DNA of 64,000 nt from JAGVSV01 sp040766135. GTDB lineage: Bacteria; Bacillota; Clostridia; Christensenellales; Aristaeellaceae. The position numbers and the translations under genes are program-made. The stretch lies in the NCBI GenBank assembly GCA_040766135.1, contig JAXGRA010000001.1, positions 1-64,000 on the forward strand, read 5' to 3'. Shown here piece after piece: positions 1 to 8,756 of the stretch (position 1 is the stretch's first letter; each line of letters starts with the position of its first letter). The notes beneath the pieces were generated by a model that saw nothing but the letters and a program-made list of their open reading frames with translations, had not been told where the DNA came from and ran no database searches.

Positions 1-40
1 CGTCATTTCGCGCTCATTTTATATAAGGTACGCCGAGGCG

Positions 41-69
41 TTGTATGCAAGAAGCTATCTATTTATAAT
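41..69 (+). promoter_or_regulatory. Sigma-A type promoter of the LytTR operon
   Basis: TTGTAT at 41-46 and TATAAT at 64-69 are separated by 17 nt. Transcription would start near 76, ahead of a purine-rich ribosome binding site (84-93) and the ATG at 103. Confidence 0.6.
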
Positions 70-102
70 AACGGCAACAGCAAAAGGAAAGGTAGTCCGG
101 TC

Positions 103-561
103 ATGGGTATAAAACTTCGTTTTGTTCAGGACGATGCACTTGGCAGAGATATTGAAATTACTGTGCGCGCTTCAGAAAAAAACGAACGTGTGGAAAAATT
201 GTTGACCGTATTTTCGGAGAATATCGAGCAGTTGATATCCAGTCGGCAGTTTTCGGAAAAATACGATGTAAACGCCTCGGATATTATTCTCGTCATGCGC
301 GATGGCCGCTATGTGACGGCGAAAACCGTCAAAGGCAATTATATTATCAAGGATGCGCTGACGCGCGTGGAAGAGCACCTTGACCCTGCCTGGTTCGTCA
401 GGATATCCCAGTCGGAAATCATAAACCTTAAATATCTTAAGAACTGGGACTTTGTGGGCGGAGGAATAATTCAGGTGCATATGGATAATGGAATCGTATC
501 TTACACATCAAGGCGATATGCTAAGCAGATTCGTGAAACGCTTAAGAAGAGGGTGAGATGA
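103..561 (+). CDS. LytTR-family DNA-binding regulator
   Basis: A 152-residue protein with no receiver domain. The C-terminal two thirds (about residues 50-148) have the LytTR pattern: a strand-rich stretch with VMRDGRYVTAKT, then PAWFVRISQSEIINL, where the R-x-S-x-S-x-I-N-L segment is the family hallmark, and a basic tail. Its stop overlaps the start of a DUF3021-type membrane protein by 4 nt. LytTR plus DUF3021 pairs are a known arrangement in Bacillota in which the membrane protein is thought to hold the regulator in check and the pair controls itself and neighbouring genes. The signal sensed is not evident. The target here may include the downstream GGDEF gene, which is inference. Confidence 0.85.
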   Translation: MGIKLRFVQDDALGRDIEITVRASEKNERVEKLLTVFSENIEQLISSRQFSEKYDVNASDIILVMRDGRYVTAKTVKGNYIIKDALTRVEEHLDPAWFVRISQSEIINLKYLKNWDFVGGGIIQVHMDNGIVSYTSRRYAKQIRETLKKRVR

Positions 562-1028
562 TGAAAAGGCTTTTGATTGTCAGATCGCTGGTTGGCTTGG
601 TTGTCGGCGCAATTATGGCACACATAATAACGCTGTTGGTGAACTATCTGGGCAGCGGCAGCTGGTTGATCTGCATGCCTAGCTTGATCGAGGCCATAGG
701 CTTTACAAAAGCCCTAGTGCTTCAAACTGTGCTTGGCGCTGTACTTGGGATGCTGGGTCTGGGCGGAATGTGTTTTTTCGATATAGAAGAATGGAGTTTG
801 CTGCGCGCCACAGCGGCGCATTGTCTGCTGATACTCATTACATACATAATAGTGGGACTGCTGCTGCATTGGTTTTCTTTCCATATAATACCCATATTGA
901 TAATGGCGTGCATAATAATCCTTGCCTACACGCTGGTCTGGCTTATCATGTACGCTAAATGGAAAAGAGAAATCCGGGAAATGAATCTCCTCGTGGGAAA
1001 ATATAAAAAGGAGGCGGATGCAGGATAG
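558..1028 (+). CDS. DUF3021-type four-helix membrane protein
   Basis: A 156-residue integral membrane protein with four hydrophobic segments (about residues 8-28, 48-72, 82-105 and 110-133) and a short charged cytoplasmic tail (KWKREIREMN). The size, topology and position directly after a LytTR gene, with a 4-nt ATGA overlap, match DUF3021 proteins, which are regarded as membrane partners of LytTR regulators. It was not assigned by residue motif alone, because the family has weak sequence signatures. Its end overlaps the next start by 11 nt, so all three genes are probably translated from one message. Confidence 0.7.
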   Translation: MMKRLLIVRSLVGLVVGAIMAHIITLLVNYLGSGSWLICMPSLIEAIGFTKALVLQTVLGAVLGMLGLGGMCFFDIEEWSLLRATAAHCLLILITYIIVGLLLHWFSFHIIPILIMACIIILAYTLVWLIMYAKWKREIREMNLLVGKYKKEADAG

Positions 1029-2781
1029 AATTCATCCCCCTTTGTTTTCTACAGTGCTCATTCCTGGGGAGGATATTCAGAAAATGAGAAGCATTCTGGA
1101 AAAAATTAACGAAATCAGTTTTTTGGCATTATTCGTTCTTATTATATGTTCCATACTCGCCTTTCCCACCATTTTTGATATGCCGGATATTAATCTTATG
1201 GATACGGAAGTTCGCTCTTTTTCAGAAGGATGGACTTGGAGCGACGGCAAGAATGCTTTGGTATTCGATTTGCCTTATCAGATAGACGTGGAAAAATCTG
1301 AAAGCCTGATAATAAAAAACACTATTCCCAACGACTTAAACCCCGGTGATGTTATAGCGTTCAAGGCTTACATGCAATCCGTAGCCGTAAAGATTGACGG
1401 AGAAATGGTTTATGAAATGGGAACCGACGCGGACAAGTTTCCAGGAAGAGACTTCGGCAGTTTTTGGTCTTTTGTCGAAACCAAACCGGAACACAAAGGC
1501 AAAGCAATAGAAATCATCCTCTTTTCTCACAGAACTCCTTTTAATGGATATGCGTCCAAAATTTTTACAGGCAGCAGGACAGGGATGCTTTACCATGTTT
1601 TTAATCAAAAGGGCATTTGGAATCTCCTGTCGTTTGCTATTGCTATAGCAGGGATTGCTGTAATTTTATTATATTTTTTCGCCGGATTTCATAAAAAGGG
1701 CGACAAGGGATTTTTATATTTAGGCACCTGTGTGCTTATGATGGGAAGTTGGTTGCTGGGAGAATCAGGGATATTGCAGATTATAAGCAGAAACCCATAT
1801 TACATTACAAGGATTTCACTGTTTGCTATATTGCTCGCTCCTGTGTCTATCAACCTGTATATAAAAGAGACCATTCCCATAAAAAGGAGGTTCATTGCAA
1901 ATTCTATAGCAATTCTATCGATTTTAAACGCGGCTGCTAATTTGCTTCTTGAATATTTAAGTATCCTAAGCATTACAGATACCCTTGTTATATCGTTGAC
2001 ACTCATAGCAATAACCTGCGTATACTATGTAGTGATATTTTTTGTAGAGACCATTGCTTATAATAACGAGAGAGCAAAAGAAGAGTTTATGGCTGCGGCT
2101 ATCTTTTTCGTGTTTATGTTTATTGAAATAGGATTGTTTTTTGCAAATGGTCAGAAAGAAACTTCCTATTTTGTGCATATAGGCATGTCGATATATACCG
2201 TAATGATGATTTCCTATCAAATGAGGGATTATAGAAAGAGAGCAAAGATACAAGAAGAAAAGGAATTCTTTGAAAAAATGGCATATACTGATGCGCTTAC
2301 GGGGGCGAAAAACCGTGCAAGCTACATGGAGGACATGCAAAGCATTGCCAACCCCGAAGGAATAACTGTAATCCAGGCCGATACCGATAGATTGAAATAT
2401 ATAAATGACGATTTCAGCCATTCCTGCGGAGATCGGGCTATAATCAATACGTATATAGTCTTGGCAAAATCTTTAAAGAATACCGGTAAAATTTACCGTA
2501 TCGGAGGAGATGAATTTTCTGCAATAATTGAAAATGTTGACAGGGATAAAATAGATAAAATAATTGAAAAAATCCGAAAAGAGACAGAGTTGATCAATGC
2601 TAAATGCGAGTACGATTTTTCCATATCCATAGGCATGGCGGAGTATGACGCATCTATGGATGAAGATATATTTTCTACCGCCACAAGAGCCGATTATAGA
2701 ATGTACGAGGACAAAAAGAGGCTTAGGGGCACTATTCCACGGAAATATCCTGTTACCAATCCTGTTACTCAGATGAGGTGA
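1018..2781 (+). CDS. Membrane GGDEF protein (probable diguanylate cyclase)
   Basis: A 587-residue protein predicted to make cyclic di-GMP from two GTP. It has one N-terminal membrane segment (about residues 33-53), an extracytoplasmic region of about 145 residues resembling 7TMR-DISM sensor domains, then seven hydrophobic segments (about 200-400) and a C-terminal GGDEF domain (about 425-575) with an intact GGDEF motif in YRIGGDEFSA. The RxxD product-inhibition site is absent at the expected place upstream (KNTG), so feedback control is unlikely. The ATG at 1018 follows AAGGAGG with a short 3-nt spacer; ATG 1084, preceded by GGGGAGGA, is an alternative start that would remove 22 residues. It overlaps the DUF3021 gene. 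Confidence 0.85.
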   Translation: MQDRIHPPLFSTVLIPGEDIQKMRSILEKINEISFLALFVLIICSILAFPTIFDMPDINLMDTEVRSFSEGWTWSDGKNALVFDLPYQIDVEKSESLIIKNTIPNDLNPGDVIAFKAYMQSVAVKIDGEMVYEMGTDADKFPGRDFGSFWSFVETKPEHKGKAIEIILFSHRTPFNGYASKIFTGSRTGMLYHVFNQKGIWNLLSFAIAIAGIAVILLYFFAGFHKKGDKGFLYLGTCVLMMGSWLLGESGILQIISRNPYYITRISLFAILLAPVSINLYIKETIPIKRRFIANSIAILSILNAAANLLLEYLSILSITDTLVISLTLIAITCVYYVVIFFVETIAYNNERAKEEFMAAAIFFVFMFIEIGLFFANGQKETSYFVHIGMSIYTVMMISYQMRDYRKRAKIQEEKEFFEKMAYTDALTGAKNRASYMEDMQSIANPEGITVIQADTDRLKYINDDFSHSCGDRAIINTYIVLAKSLKNTGKIYRIGGDEFSAIIENVDRDKIDKIIEKIRKETELINAKCEYDFSISIGMAEYDASMDEDIFSTATRADYRMYEDKKRLRGTIPRKYPVTNPVTQMR

Positions 2782-2864
2782 TATGCTCCGCATTTTTTGA
2801 AACTGGAACAGCGAAACCAGGTATGCAGCATATTCACCCTATCTATAGGTCGACTTAAATGGAC

Positions 2865-2898
2865 AAAAAAACACCGCCCGCACAGGTGCAGGCGGTGT
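2865..2898 (-). terminator. Intrinsic terminator after hflC
   Basis: Read on the minus strand: an 8-bp perfect stem (arms 2891-2898 and 2871-2878), an inner GCAC/GTGC stem, then a run of six T (2870-2865). It lies 10 nt past the hflC stop. Confidence 0.85.
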
Positions 2899-2907
2899 CT
2901 GCTCGGA

Positions 2908-3939
2908 CTATTGCTGAAATCCCCAGGTCAGCAGCTGCTTCCAGATGGGATGATCCTGGCTTAGCACCAGCGTGCTGTTTTCGGTCAGGGAGTTTTCCAG
3001 CGCCTGCAAGGAGCGCCAGAACGCATAGAACTGCGGGTCGGTCTTGTAGACATCCGATACAATGGCCAGCGCCTGGGCGTCGCCCTCGGCGCGCGATTGG
3101 CCGGCGGTCTGGATGGCTTCGGATTTGATCAGACTGGCTTGCAGGTCGGTGTCCGATACCGCCATCTGATACTGCTGCTCGCCTTCGCTGCGCAGCTGCT
3201 GCGCCACCTTGGCGCGGTCGGCTTTCATGCGGTCATAGGTAGTTTCCACGTTGGCCTGGGGCAATATGGTGCGGTGCACCTGAATGTCCTTGATCTCAAT
3301 GCCGCGGATGACCATGTCCTGGTTGATCAAATCCAGCCCGCGTTTGAGCGCCGCGTTGAGCGCGGCTTTGTTGCTGATGAAGTCATCGCCGCTTAAGCGG
3401 TTGATGGCCTGCACGATGACGGGGTGGATCAGGTTATCCAGCTGGTTTTCGGCGTTAAGCGAGGTGCCCAGTTTCAGGCTGAACAGCGCGGGGTCGGCAA
3501 TCGTCCACTGCGCATAGGTGGACACATGGTACTGCTTCTTTTCCAGGGTGTTCACCGTTTCACCGGCGGAGGCATAGCTGAACATCAGCGACGGGTAGAT
3601 GTCCACCCTGTCCACAAAGGGCATTTTTACGTGTACGCCGCTGCCCTTTTCGATCTTGACGCTGCCGCTCATGGTGATTTCGTCCTTGAGCGCGTCCTTG
3701 TAGCGTTCGTGAAAATCGCTGTGTTCATCCACGATGATTTTGGTGATCACGCCAAAGCGGCTCACCACCGCCTGCTCGGCCTCGTTGACGATAAAGAAGC
3801 ATTGGTCAATCAGCACCGCCGCGACAACCAGCGCAATGCCCAGCAGGATGAGCAGCTTGCTGCGCTTTTGAAAGAACGCGCGGGATTTGTTTTTCAGTTC
3901 GTTCATTTGTTGGGGCATCTGTACATAATCGTTATTCAC
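2908..3939 (-). CDS. hflC: HflC-type SPFH/prohibitin membrane protein
   Basis: A 343-residue protein with one N-terminal membrane anchor (about residues 28-48, LLILLGIALVVAAVLI) and a band-7/SPFH domain starting at NEAEQAVVSRFGV. HflC-type features include the QVHRTILPQANVETTYDRMKA region and the alanine/glutamate-rich AEGDAQALAI coiled segment. HflK and HflC form a large membrane complex that restrains the FtsH protease in well studied bacteria. The start is GTG at 3939, overlapping the hflK stop by 4 nt and preceded by GGGAGG. The protein ends in a stretch of aromatic residues (PIWKQLLTWGF). A clear terminator follows. Confidence 0.88.
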   Translation of the reverse strand: MNNDYVQMPQQMNELKNKSRAFFQKRSKLLILLGIALVVAAVLIDQCFFIVNEAEQAVVSRFGVITKIIVDEHSDFHERYKDALKDEITMSGSVKIEKGSGVHVKMPFVDRVDIYPSLMFSYASAGETVNTLEKKQYHVSTYAQWTIADPALFSLKLGTSLNAENQLDNLIHPVIVQAINRLSGDDFISNKAALNAALKRGLDLINQDMVIRGIEIKDIQVHRTILPQANVETTYDRMKADRAKVAQQLRSEGEQQYQMAVSDTDLQASLIKSEAIQTAGQSRAEGDAQALAIVSDVYKTDPQFYAFWRSLQALENSLTENSTLVLSQDHPIWKQLLTWGFQQ

Positions 3940-4892
3940 AGCGCACCTCCCTGCGGCTGGGCCGGTTCATCGCCTAAGTTCAGCACCTGCAGCACATTGC
4001 TGTCGCCGTCCACCACCACGATTTTCCCGGCGCTGCCCAGCATCTTTTCGATGGCCTCAATGGTCATGCGCGTGCGGGATACTTCGGGCTGCGCCTGATA
4101 CTTCTCGTACACGGCCTTGAACACCGCCACCTCGGCCTCAGCTTCGGCGATGGTTTCAGCCTTGTAGGCCTGCGCCTGCTGCGTCAGCTGATAGGCGTCG
4201 GACTTGGCCAGCGGCAGCACGCGGTTGGCGTACTGCTGCGCCTCGTCCAAGCGGCGCGTCATCTCGTTCTTGGCGTTGTTGACGTCCTCATAATACGAGG
4301 TCACGGCGCTGGGCACCGCGATGTTCTGGATGTGCACGCCGTGCACCTTGACGCCCATGTCATAGCTGTCCACCATGGCCTGGAAATCCGGCAGTACCTC
4401 TTGCTCAATGCTGTCCTTTTCCAGCAGCGCTTCGTCCAGCGAGCGGTTCTGGATATTACGGCGCAAAATAGCCTCAAACGCCAGGTGCATGGTGCGCTCC
4501 GGATTGTCCACGTTAAAGGTATACTGCTTGACATCCCGGATGGTGTACTGATAAATGGCGTCCAGCTGCACGATGCTGTTGTCGTTGGTCAGCATGACGG
4601 ATTCGCTGTCCACATCGATATATTGCGCCGCGCTGGTGCGGCTGGCCCCCACCGAGGTGCGGTAGCCGTACTCCACATCGTGGATAGCAGTAACGGATTC
4701 TGCTATCACGCGCTGCACAAACGGAATGTGCCAGTACAGCCCCGGGCCGTTGGTGTCGGTCACCTTGCCCAGCGTAATCACCAGCGCCTGCTCGCCCTGG
4801 TTGACGCGGTATATGCCGCCCACAGCCAGCAGCCCCGCCAGCACGATAACAGCCAGCGTAATCCACAACGCACGTTTTGGTTTCTTTTGCAT
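3936..4892 (-). CDS. hflK: HflK-type SPFH/prohibitin membrane protein
   Basis: A 318-residue protein with an N-terminal membrane segment (about residues 9-28), then the HflK signature YRVNQGEQALVITLGK and GPGLYWHIPFVQ, and a C-terminal helical region rich in A, E and Q. It lacks the long Gly/Pro-rich N-terminal leader of proteobacterial HflK, as is usual in Bacillota. A good AAGGAGGGG site lies 6 nt before the ATG. It is the first gene of a two-gene operon with hflC. The expected partner is FtsH, which is not in this window. Confidence 0.87.
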   Translation of the reverse strand: MQKKPKRALWITLAVIVLAGLLAVGGIYRVNQGEQALVITLGKVTDTNGPGLYWHIPFVQRVIAESVTAIHDVEYGYRTSVGASRTSAAQYIDVDSESVMLTNDNSIVQLDAIYQYTIRDVKQYTFNVDNPERTMHLAFEAILRRNIQNRSLDEALLEKDSIEQEVLPDFQAMVDSYDMGVKVHGVHIQNIAVPSAVTSYYEDVNNAKNEMTRRLDEAQQYANRVLPLAKSDAYQLTQQAQAYKAETIAEAEAEVAVFKAVYEKYQAQPEVSRTRMTIEAIEKMLGSAGKIVVVDGDSNVLQVLNLGDEPAQPQGGAL

Positions 4893-5028
4893 AGCAACCC
4901 CTCCTTATGTTTATAAAATAACATACACGGCCTCAATTGTATATAAATTTGCAGGGATTTTACCTGGTCACATTGCCCCCGGCAGGCACATGTGATAGGC
5001 TTACAACAACAAATATTGGGAGGCCAAT

Positions 5029-6153
5029 ATGCTCAAAATTGGCATTGTCGGTGTACGTGGGCTGTCCACATTGATGGGGCTGCGCGCTATGCCCGATGTA
5101 GAAGTGACTGCGATGTGCGACCTAAACGCCGATGTGCTGGCGCAGCAGGCGGCGCGGCATCAAATTCCTCACACATACCGCATCTATGAGGATATGTTGA
5201 TGTCGGACATTGATGCGGTAATCATCGCGACACCTATGCAGCTGCACGTGCCGCAGGCGCTTAAGGCGCTGGAGGCTAGCAAGCATGTGCTGAGCGAGGT
5301 AACAGCCGGTGTCACGATGGATGAATTGTGGTGGTTGAAGGAAGCAGTAGAAAAAAGCGGCAAGACATATATGTTTGCCGAAAATTATTGCTACATGCCG
5401 TTTGTGCAGATCGTCAAAGCCATGGCAGCCCAGGGGCTGTTTGGCGATGTGTATTATGGCGAAGGGGAGTACCTGCACGCCATTCCCAGCCTGGCCCGGT
5501 ACCCGGATGGCAGCACGTCCTGGCGCACCTGGTGGCAGCTGGGCGTACGCGGCACATTTTACCCCACGCATTCGCTGGGGCCGGTGATGCAATGGTTTGG
5601 CAATGACCGCGTCAAGACCATCCACACGTTCAGCAGCGGGCATCACACGCGCTCGGGCTTCCGGCAGGATGACACAACCATCACCATGTGCGAGCTGGCC
5701 TCCGGCAAGCTGGTCAAAATCCGGGTGGATTGCCTGTCACCGCGTCCGCACAACATGACGGGCTATGCCCTGCAGGGCACCAAGGGCGCCTTTGAAAGCG
5801 CACGCAGCCACGATGGCCGGCATCTGGTGTGGCTGGATTGCTTAGGCGAGGATATGGAGCACGCGCAGTGGCGCAACCTGATGGACTTTGAGCATTATTT
5901 GCCCGAGCGCTATCGCAATGCCACGCCGGAGCAGCTGGCTGCAGGTCACGGCGGGGGCGATTTTTTCCTGGTGGCGGATTTTATTGATGCCATCCGCAAC
6001 GGCATTGCGCCGGAACTGGATGTTTACAAAGCCTGCGAATGGACGGCCGTGGGGCTGTTAAGCCAGCTTTCGGTGATGAACCAGGGCCGCGCCATCGACG
6101 TGCCGGATTTCCGCAACGCAAATACTGTCGAGGAGCAGCAGCTCAGGCTATAA
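5029..6153 (+). CDS. Gfo/Idh/MocA-family NAD(P)-binding oxidoreductase
   Basis: A 374-residue protein. The N-terminal Rossmann fold reads KIGIVGVRGLSTLMGL and VTAMCDLN, then IDAVIIATPMQLHVPQA and the E-x-AGVTMDE segment where classical members have EKP. The later part contains YPTHSLGPVMQWFG, similar to the YPTHGLGPV motif of the glycoside-hydrolase-like GH109 branch, so an NAD-dependent glycosidase role is possible; this is only a suggestion. The start follows GGGAGG at 9 nt. The gene is transcribed away from hflK and its 3' end overlaps the convergent SGNH hydrolase by 11 nt. Substrate unknown. Confidence 0.8.
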   Translation: MLKIGIVGVRGLSTLMGLRAMPDVEVTAMCDLNADVLAQQAARHQIPHTYRIYEDMLMSDIDAVIIATPMQLHVPQALKALEASKHVLSEVTAGVTMDELWWLKEAVEKSGKTYMFAENYCYMPFVQIVKAMAAQGLFGDVYYGEGEYLHAIPSLARYPDGSTSWRTWWQLGVRGTFYPTHSLGPVMQWFGNDRVKTIHTFSSGHHTRSGFRQDDTTITMCELASGKLVKIRVDCLSPRPHNMTGYALQGTKGAFESARSHDGRHLVWLDCLGEDMEHAQWRNLMDFEHYLPERYRNATPEQLAAGHGGGDFFLVADFIDAIRNGIAPELDVYKACEWTAVGLLSQLSVMNQGRAIDVPDFRNANTVEEQQLRL

Positions 6154-6868
6154 AGAACGTCTCCACCAGCGAATACGCAAACAGCCAGTTCATTTCGCGG
6201 GTGGGGTGGTTGATATAGTTGGATAGCAGCTCGGTGATGTTGACGCCGCCCTCCTGCATGCGCTGCCATTTTTGATAGCAGTCGCATACGGGCACCTGTT
6301 CTCGCTTACACAGCTCCCGCGCAGCGTTGAGATAGCGGTCCAGCATGCCGCTTCCCTGGCTGTGGACGATGGAGGCCGCAATGTCGCGCACGGCGTTGTG
6401 GGGCAGGTGGCAGCTGACTTCGGTGGCCATCATGTTGGGCGTCATAAACACTACTTCACTGCCCGCGGCGCGCAGATCGCGGAAAATCTTGGCTAAGCTG
6501 TCAACATACGCCGAAAGCCCTGCCTCGCCATGGCCGCAGTCATTCAGGCCAAAGCACACCACCGTCAGGTCGGGCTGGCGTGCGATAACATCGCGCTGTA
6601 CGCGCTTGCAGGCAGACACAGCGCTGTCGCCGCTTATCCCGGCGTTGATGATATTGACCGGTACGCTGGGGTACAGCACCGCCAAAATGTCCTGCAGCTG
6701 CCGGTGATAGGCGTGCCGGGGGTCATAGATTGTTTCGATGTTGCCGTCATTTTTTAGGTATACTTCAAAGCACCCTTGCGTAACGCTGTCGCCTAAGAAC
6801 GCGATGGTCACGGTGGGTTCTCCCTGGTTATCCCTGGCGCGCGCGGCCAGTTTGTCGATGATGCGCAT
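6143..6868 (-). CDS. SGNH/GDSL-type hydrolase (esterase or deacetylase)
   Basis: A 241-residue protein with the GDSL-family blocks: block I FLGDSVTQGCFE (nucleophile Ser), block III VVCFGLNDCGHG, and a C-terminal NHPT that supplies the catalytic His. The Asp that normally precedes this His by a few residues is not obvious (SNYINHPT), so the acid member may be displaced. No signal peptide is visible, so it should act in the cytoplasm. Proteins of this type remove acyl groups from sugars and other small molecules. An AAGGAGA site lies before the ATG. It is divergent from pcp across 108 nt and convergent with the oxidoreductase. Confidence 0.8.
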   Translation of the reverse strand: MRIIDKLAARARDNQGEPTVTIAFLGDSVTQGCFEVYLKNDGNIETIYDPRHAYHRQLQDILAVLYPSVPVNIINAGISGDSAVSACKRVQRDVIARQPDLTVVCFGLNDCGHGEAGLSAYVDSLAKIFRDLRAAGSEVVFMTPNMMATEVSCHLPHNAVRDIAASIVHSQGSGMLDRYLNAARELCKREQVPVCDCYQKWQRMQEGGVNITELLSNYINHPTREMNWLFAYSLVETFFIA

Positions 6869-6976
6869 GGCGATCTCCTTTGTGTCATGTTGTGCGCGTA
6901 TTTTACCAACAGCAGGCAGGTGCGCGCAAGCGCCCGCACGTGGTATACTTGCCGCAGGCTCAGAAAAGGAGGGCGT

Positions 6977-7591
6977 ATGCGCATACTGGTCACGGCCTTT
7001 GATCCGTTCGGCGGCGAAACCCGCAACCCGGCGCAGGAAGTACTGGCTCGCTTGCCACAGATAATCAACGGGGCGGATATTATCCCCCTGGTGGTGCCCA
7101 CGGTGTTTTGGCAGTCGCTGGATGTTGCACTAGAGGCTATCCGGGTGCACCGCCCGGACGCGGTGGTATGTTTAGGGCAGGCGGGCGGGCGCAACGGCAT
7201 CACGGTGGAGCGCGTGGCCATCAACTGGATGGATGCAAGCATCGCTGACAACGCGGGCCAACAGCCGGTGGATGAGTATATTGATGCCGCAGGGCCGGAC
7301 GCCTACTTTGCCACCCTGCCCGTGCGTGCAATGGTCAACGCCATGCGCGAGGGCGGGTTCCGGGCCAACATCAGCCTGTCTGCCGGGGCGTTTGTGTGCA
7401 ATCATCTGATGTATGGCGTGCTGCATTTTTTGGCGCAACAGCATCTGCCTGTGCAGGCGGGGTTTGTGCATTTGCCCTATTTGCCGGAACAGGCCGAAGG
7501 CAAGCAGGGCGTGCCCAGCATGCCGCTGGAGGACATGGTGCGCGCCATTGTGCTGGGAATAACCGTGTTGGCTGCCGCGGACAGCAACTAA
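6977..7591 (+). CDS. pcp: Pyroglutamyl-peptidase I
   Basis: A 204-residue cytosolic cysteine peptidase (family C15) that removes N-terminal pyroglutamate. The sequence opens with MRILVTAFDPFGG, the family start. The triad is visible: Glu in TVERVAINW, Cys in SAGAFVCNHLMY and His in GFVHLPYLPEQ. An upstream in-frame extension exists, but the ATG at 6977 follows AAAAGGAGGG and matches the family N-terminus. TATACT with an extended TGG lies 30 nt upstream (about 6951-6956). It begins a co-directional run with four more genes spaced by 22-48 nt or overlapping. Confidence 0.93.
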   Translation: MRILVTAFDPFGGETRNPAQEVLARLPQIINGADIIPLVVPTVFWQSLDVALEAIRVHRPDAVVCLGQAGGRNGITVERVAINWMDASIADNAGQQPVDEYIDAAGPDAYFATLPVRAMVNAMREGGFRANISLSAGAFVCNHLMYGVLHFLAQQHLPVQAGFVHLPYLPEQAEGKQGVPSMPLEDMVRAIVLGITVLAAADSN

Positions 7592-7613
7592 CTGCTGAAT
7601 AAAGGAGGACGCC

Positions 7614-7928
7614 ATGAAAAAGGTACGGATTACAGTATTGGAGAACACCTTCCACCCGGAGCTGGCGCTCAAATACGCCAAGCCGGGCTTCGGCCCCTGC
7701 CGTATGCACACCAAGGGGCAGGAGTTTATCTCCAATGGCTGGCGCAAACCGGAGGGCTTCTGTGACAATGCCTGGAAGTCCATACAGGAATATGTGTTCA
7801 CGCTATCGCATGGCGGGTCGGACTTCTATGACGGCTGGATGCGGGACAAGCACACGGCGGTGCTCTCCTGCAACGATGGCGTGCGGCCGGTGATTTTCCT
7901 GGTGGAACTGGCGGAAGAAATTGAATAA
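7614..7928 (+). CDS. TIGR04076-family small protein
   Basis: A 104-residue protein recognised by its N-terminal KKVRITVLE, the central GFCDNAWKSIQ and the C-terminal SCNDGVRPVIFLVE, which match the TIGR04076 pattern (C-x-DG-x-RPV-x-F). Members are small cytosolic proteins of unknown function, often near radical-SAM or redox genes; conserved Cys residues here are C37, C53 and C86 approximately. It has a GGAGG site and lies 22 nt after pcp and 39 nt before the first esterase, so it is probably in the same operon. No function can be stated. Confidence 0.7.
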   Translation: MKKVRITVLENTFHPELALKYAKPGFGPCRMHTKGQEFISNGWRKPEGFCDNAWKSIQEYVFTLSHGGSDFYDGWMRDKHTAVLSCNDGVRPVIFLVELAEEIE

Positions 7929-7967
7929 AAAATTTATGTATCAATTGAACAACAGGAGGAAATATCC

Positions 7968-8756
7968 TTGGCTTTGATGCACGTACACCATTACTCGGAC
8001 GTGCTGGGGATGAACATGGACATGGATGTGATTATCCCCGAAATGTCGCGCGGGCAGATTGGACAGCGGGCGAAAGACACCCAGGGCAAGCTGCCGGTGC
8101 TGTATTTGCTGCACGGCATGAGCGATGACCACACCATCTGGCAGCGCCGCACATCCATCGAGCGCTATGCCACTGAGGCCGGGTTTGCCGTGGTGATGCC
8201 CACCACGCACTTAGGGTTTTACACCGATATGTATCGCGGGCCCAAGTGGTTTACCTATATCACGCAGGAGCTGCCGCACCTGGTGCCGCGCATGTTTCCG
8301 CAGATAAGCCCCCACTGGGAGGATACCTATGTGGCTGGCCTGTCCATGGGCGGATATGGCGCGCTCAAGTGCACGCTGCGCGCGCCGCATGTGTTCTGCT
8401 GCGGCGCGGCGCTGTCGGCTGCAACGGACATCGTGCAACGCTATGAGGGCTATCGCCATGGTGAGCAATACTTAACCGATGTCTTTGGCCCCCGCGAGCA
8501 TATTGAAGGCAGCTTCAACGACCTGTTTGCCGCCGCGGAGGATCTGGCCGGCCAGCACGAGGATCTGCCCGGTATCTTCATGTGGTGCGGCACGGAAGAC
8601 TTTTTGTATGACGAAAATGTGCGCATGCGCGATCACTTGCTGCTGCTGGGCTATGACCTGACATACGAGGAATCGCCGGGCGACCATCAATGGATGTACT
8701 GGGATGAACAAATACAAACCGTGTTGCAGTGGCTGCTGGCTGGAAGGGGGCAATGA
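7968..8756 (+). CDS. Esterase D-type alpha/beta hydrolase (first of a tandem pair)
   Basis: A 262-residue serine esterase of the EstA/FrmB-like alpha/beta-hydrolase family. The oxyanion region is LYLLHGMSDDHTIWQ, the nucleophile elbow is GLSMGGYGA, the acid is probably the Asp in GTEDFLYDE and the base is the His in SPGDHQWMYW. Proteins of this group hydrolyse short-chain or aryl esters and some release acyl groups from plant polysaccharides. The start is a TTG at 7968: AGGAGGA lies 8 nt upstream of it, whereas ATG 7977 would be 17 nt away. No signal peptide. The next gene is a paralogue that overlaps it by 4 nt. Confidence 0.85.
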   Translation: MALMHVHHYSDVLGMNMDMDVIIPEMSRGQIGQRAKDTQGKLPVLYLLHGMSDDHTIWQRRTSIERYATEAGFAVVMPTTHLGFYTDMYRGPKWFTYITQELPHLVPRMFPQISPHWEDTYVAGLSMGGYGALKCTLRAPHVFCCGAALSAATDIVQRYEGYRHGEQYLTDVFGPREHIEGSFNDLFAAAEDLAGQHEDLPGIFMWCGTEDFLYDENVRMRDHLLLLGYDLTYEESPGDHQWMYWDEQIQTVLQWLLAGRGQ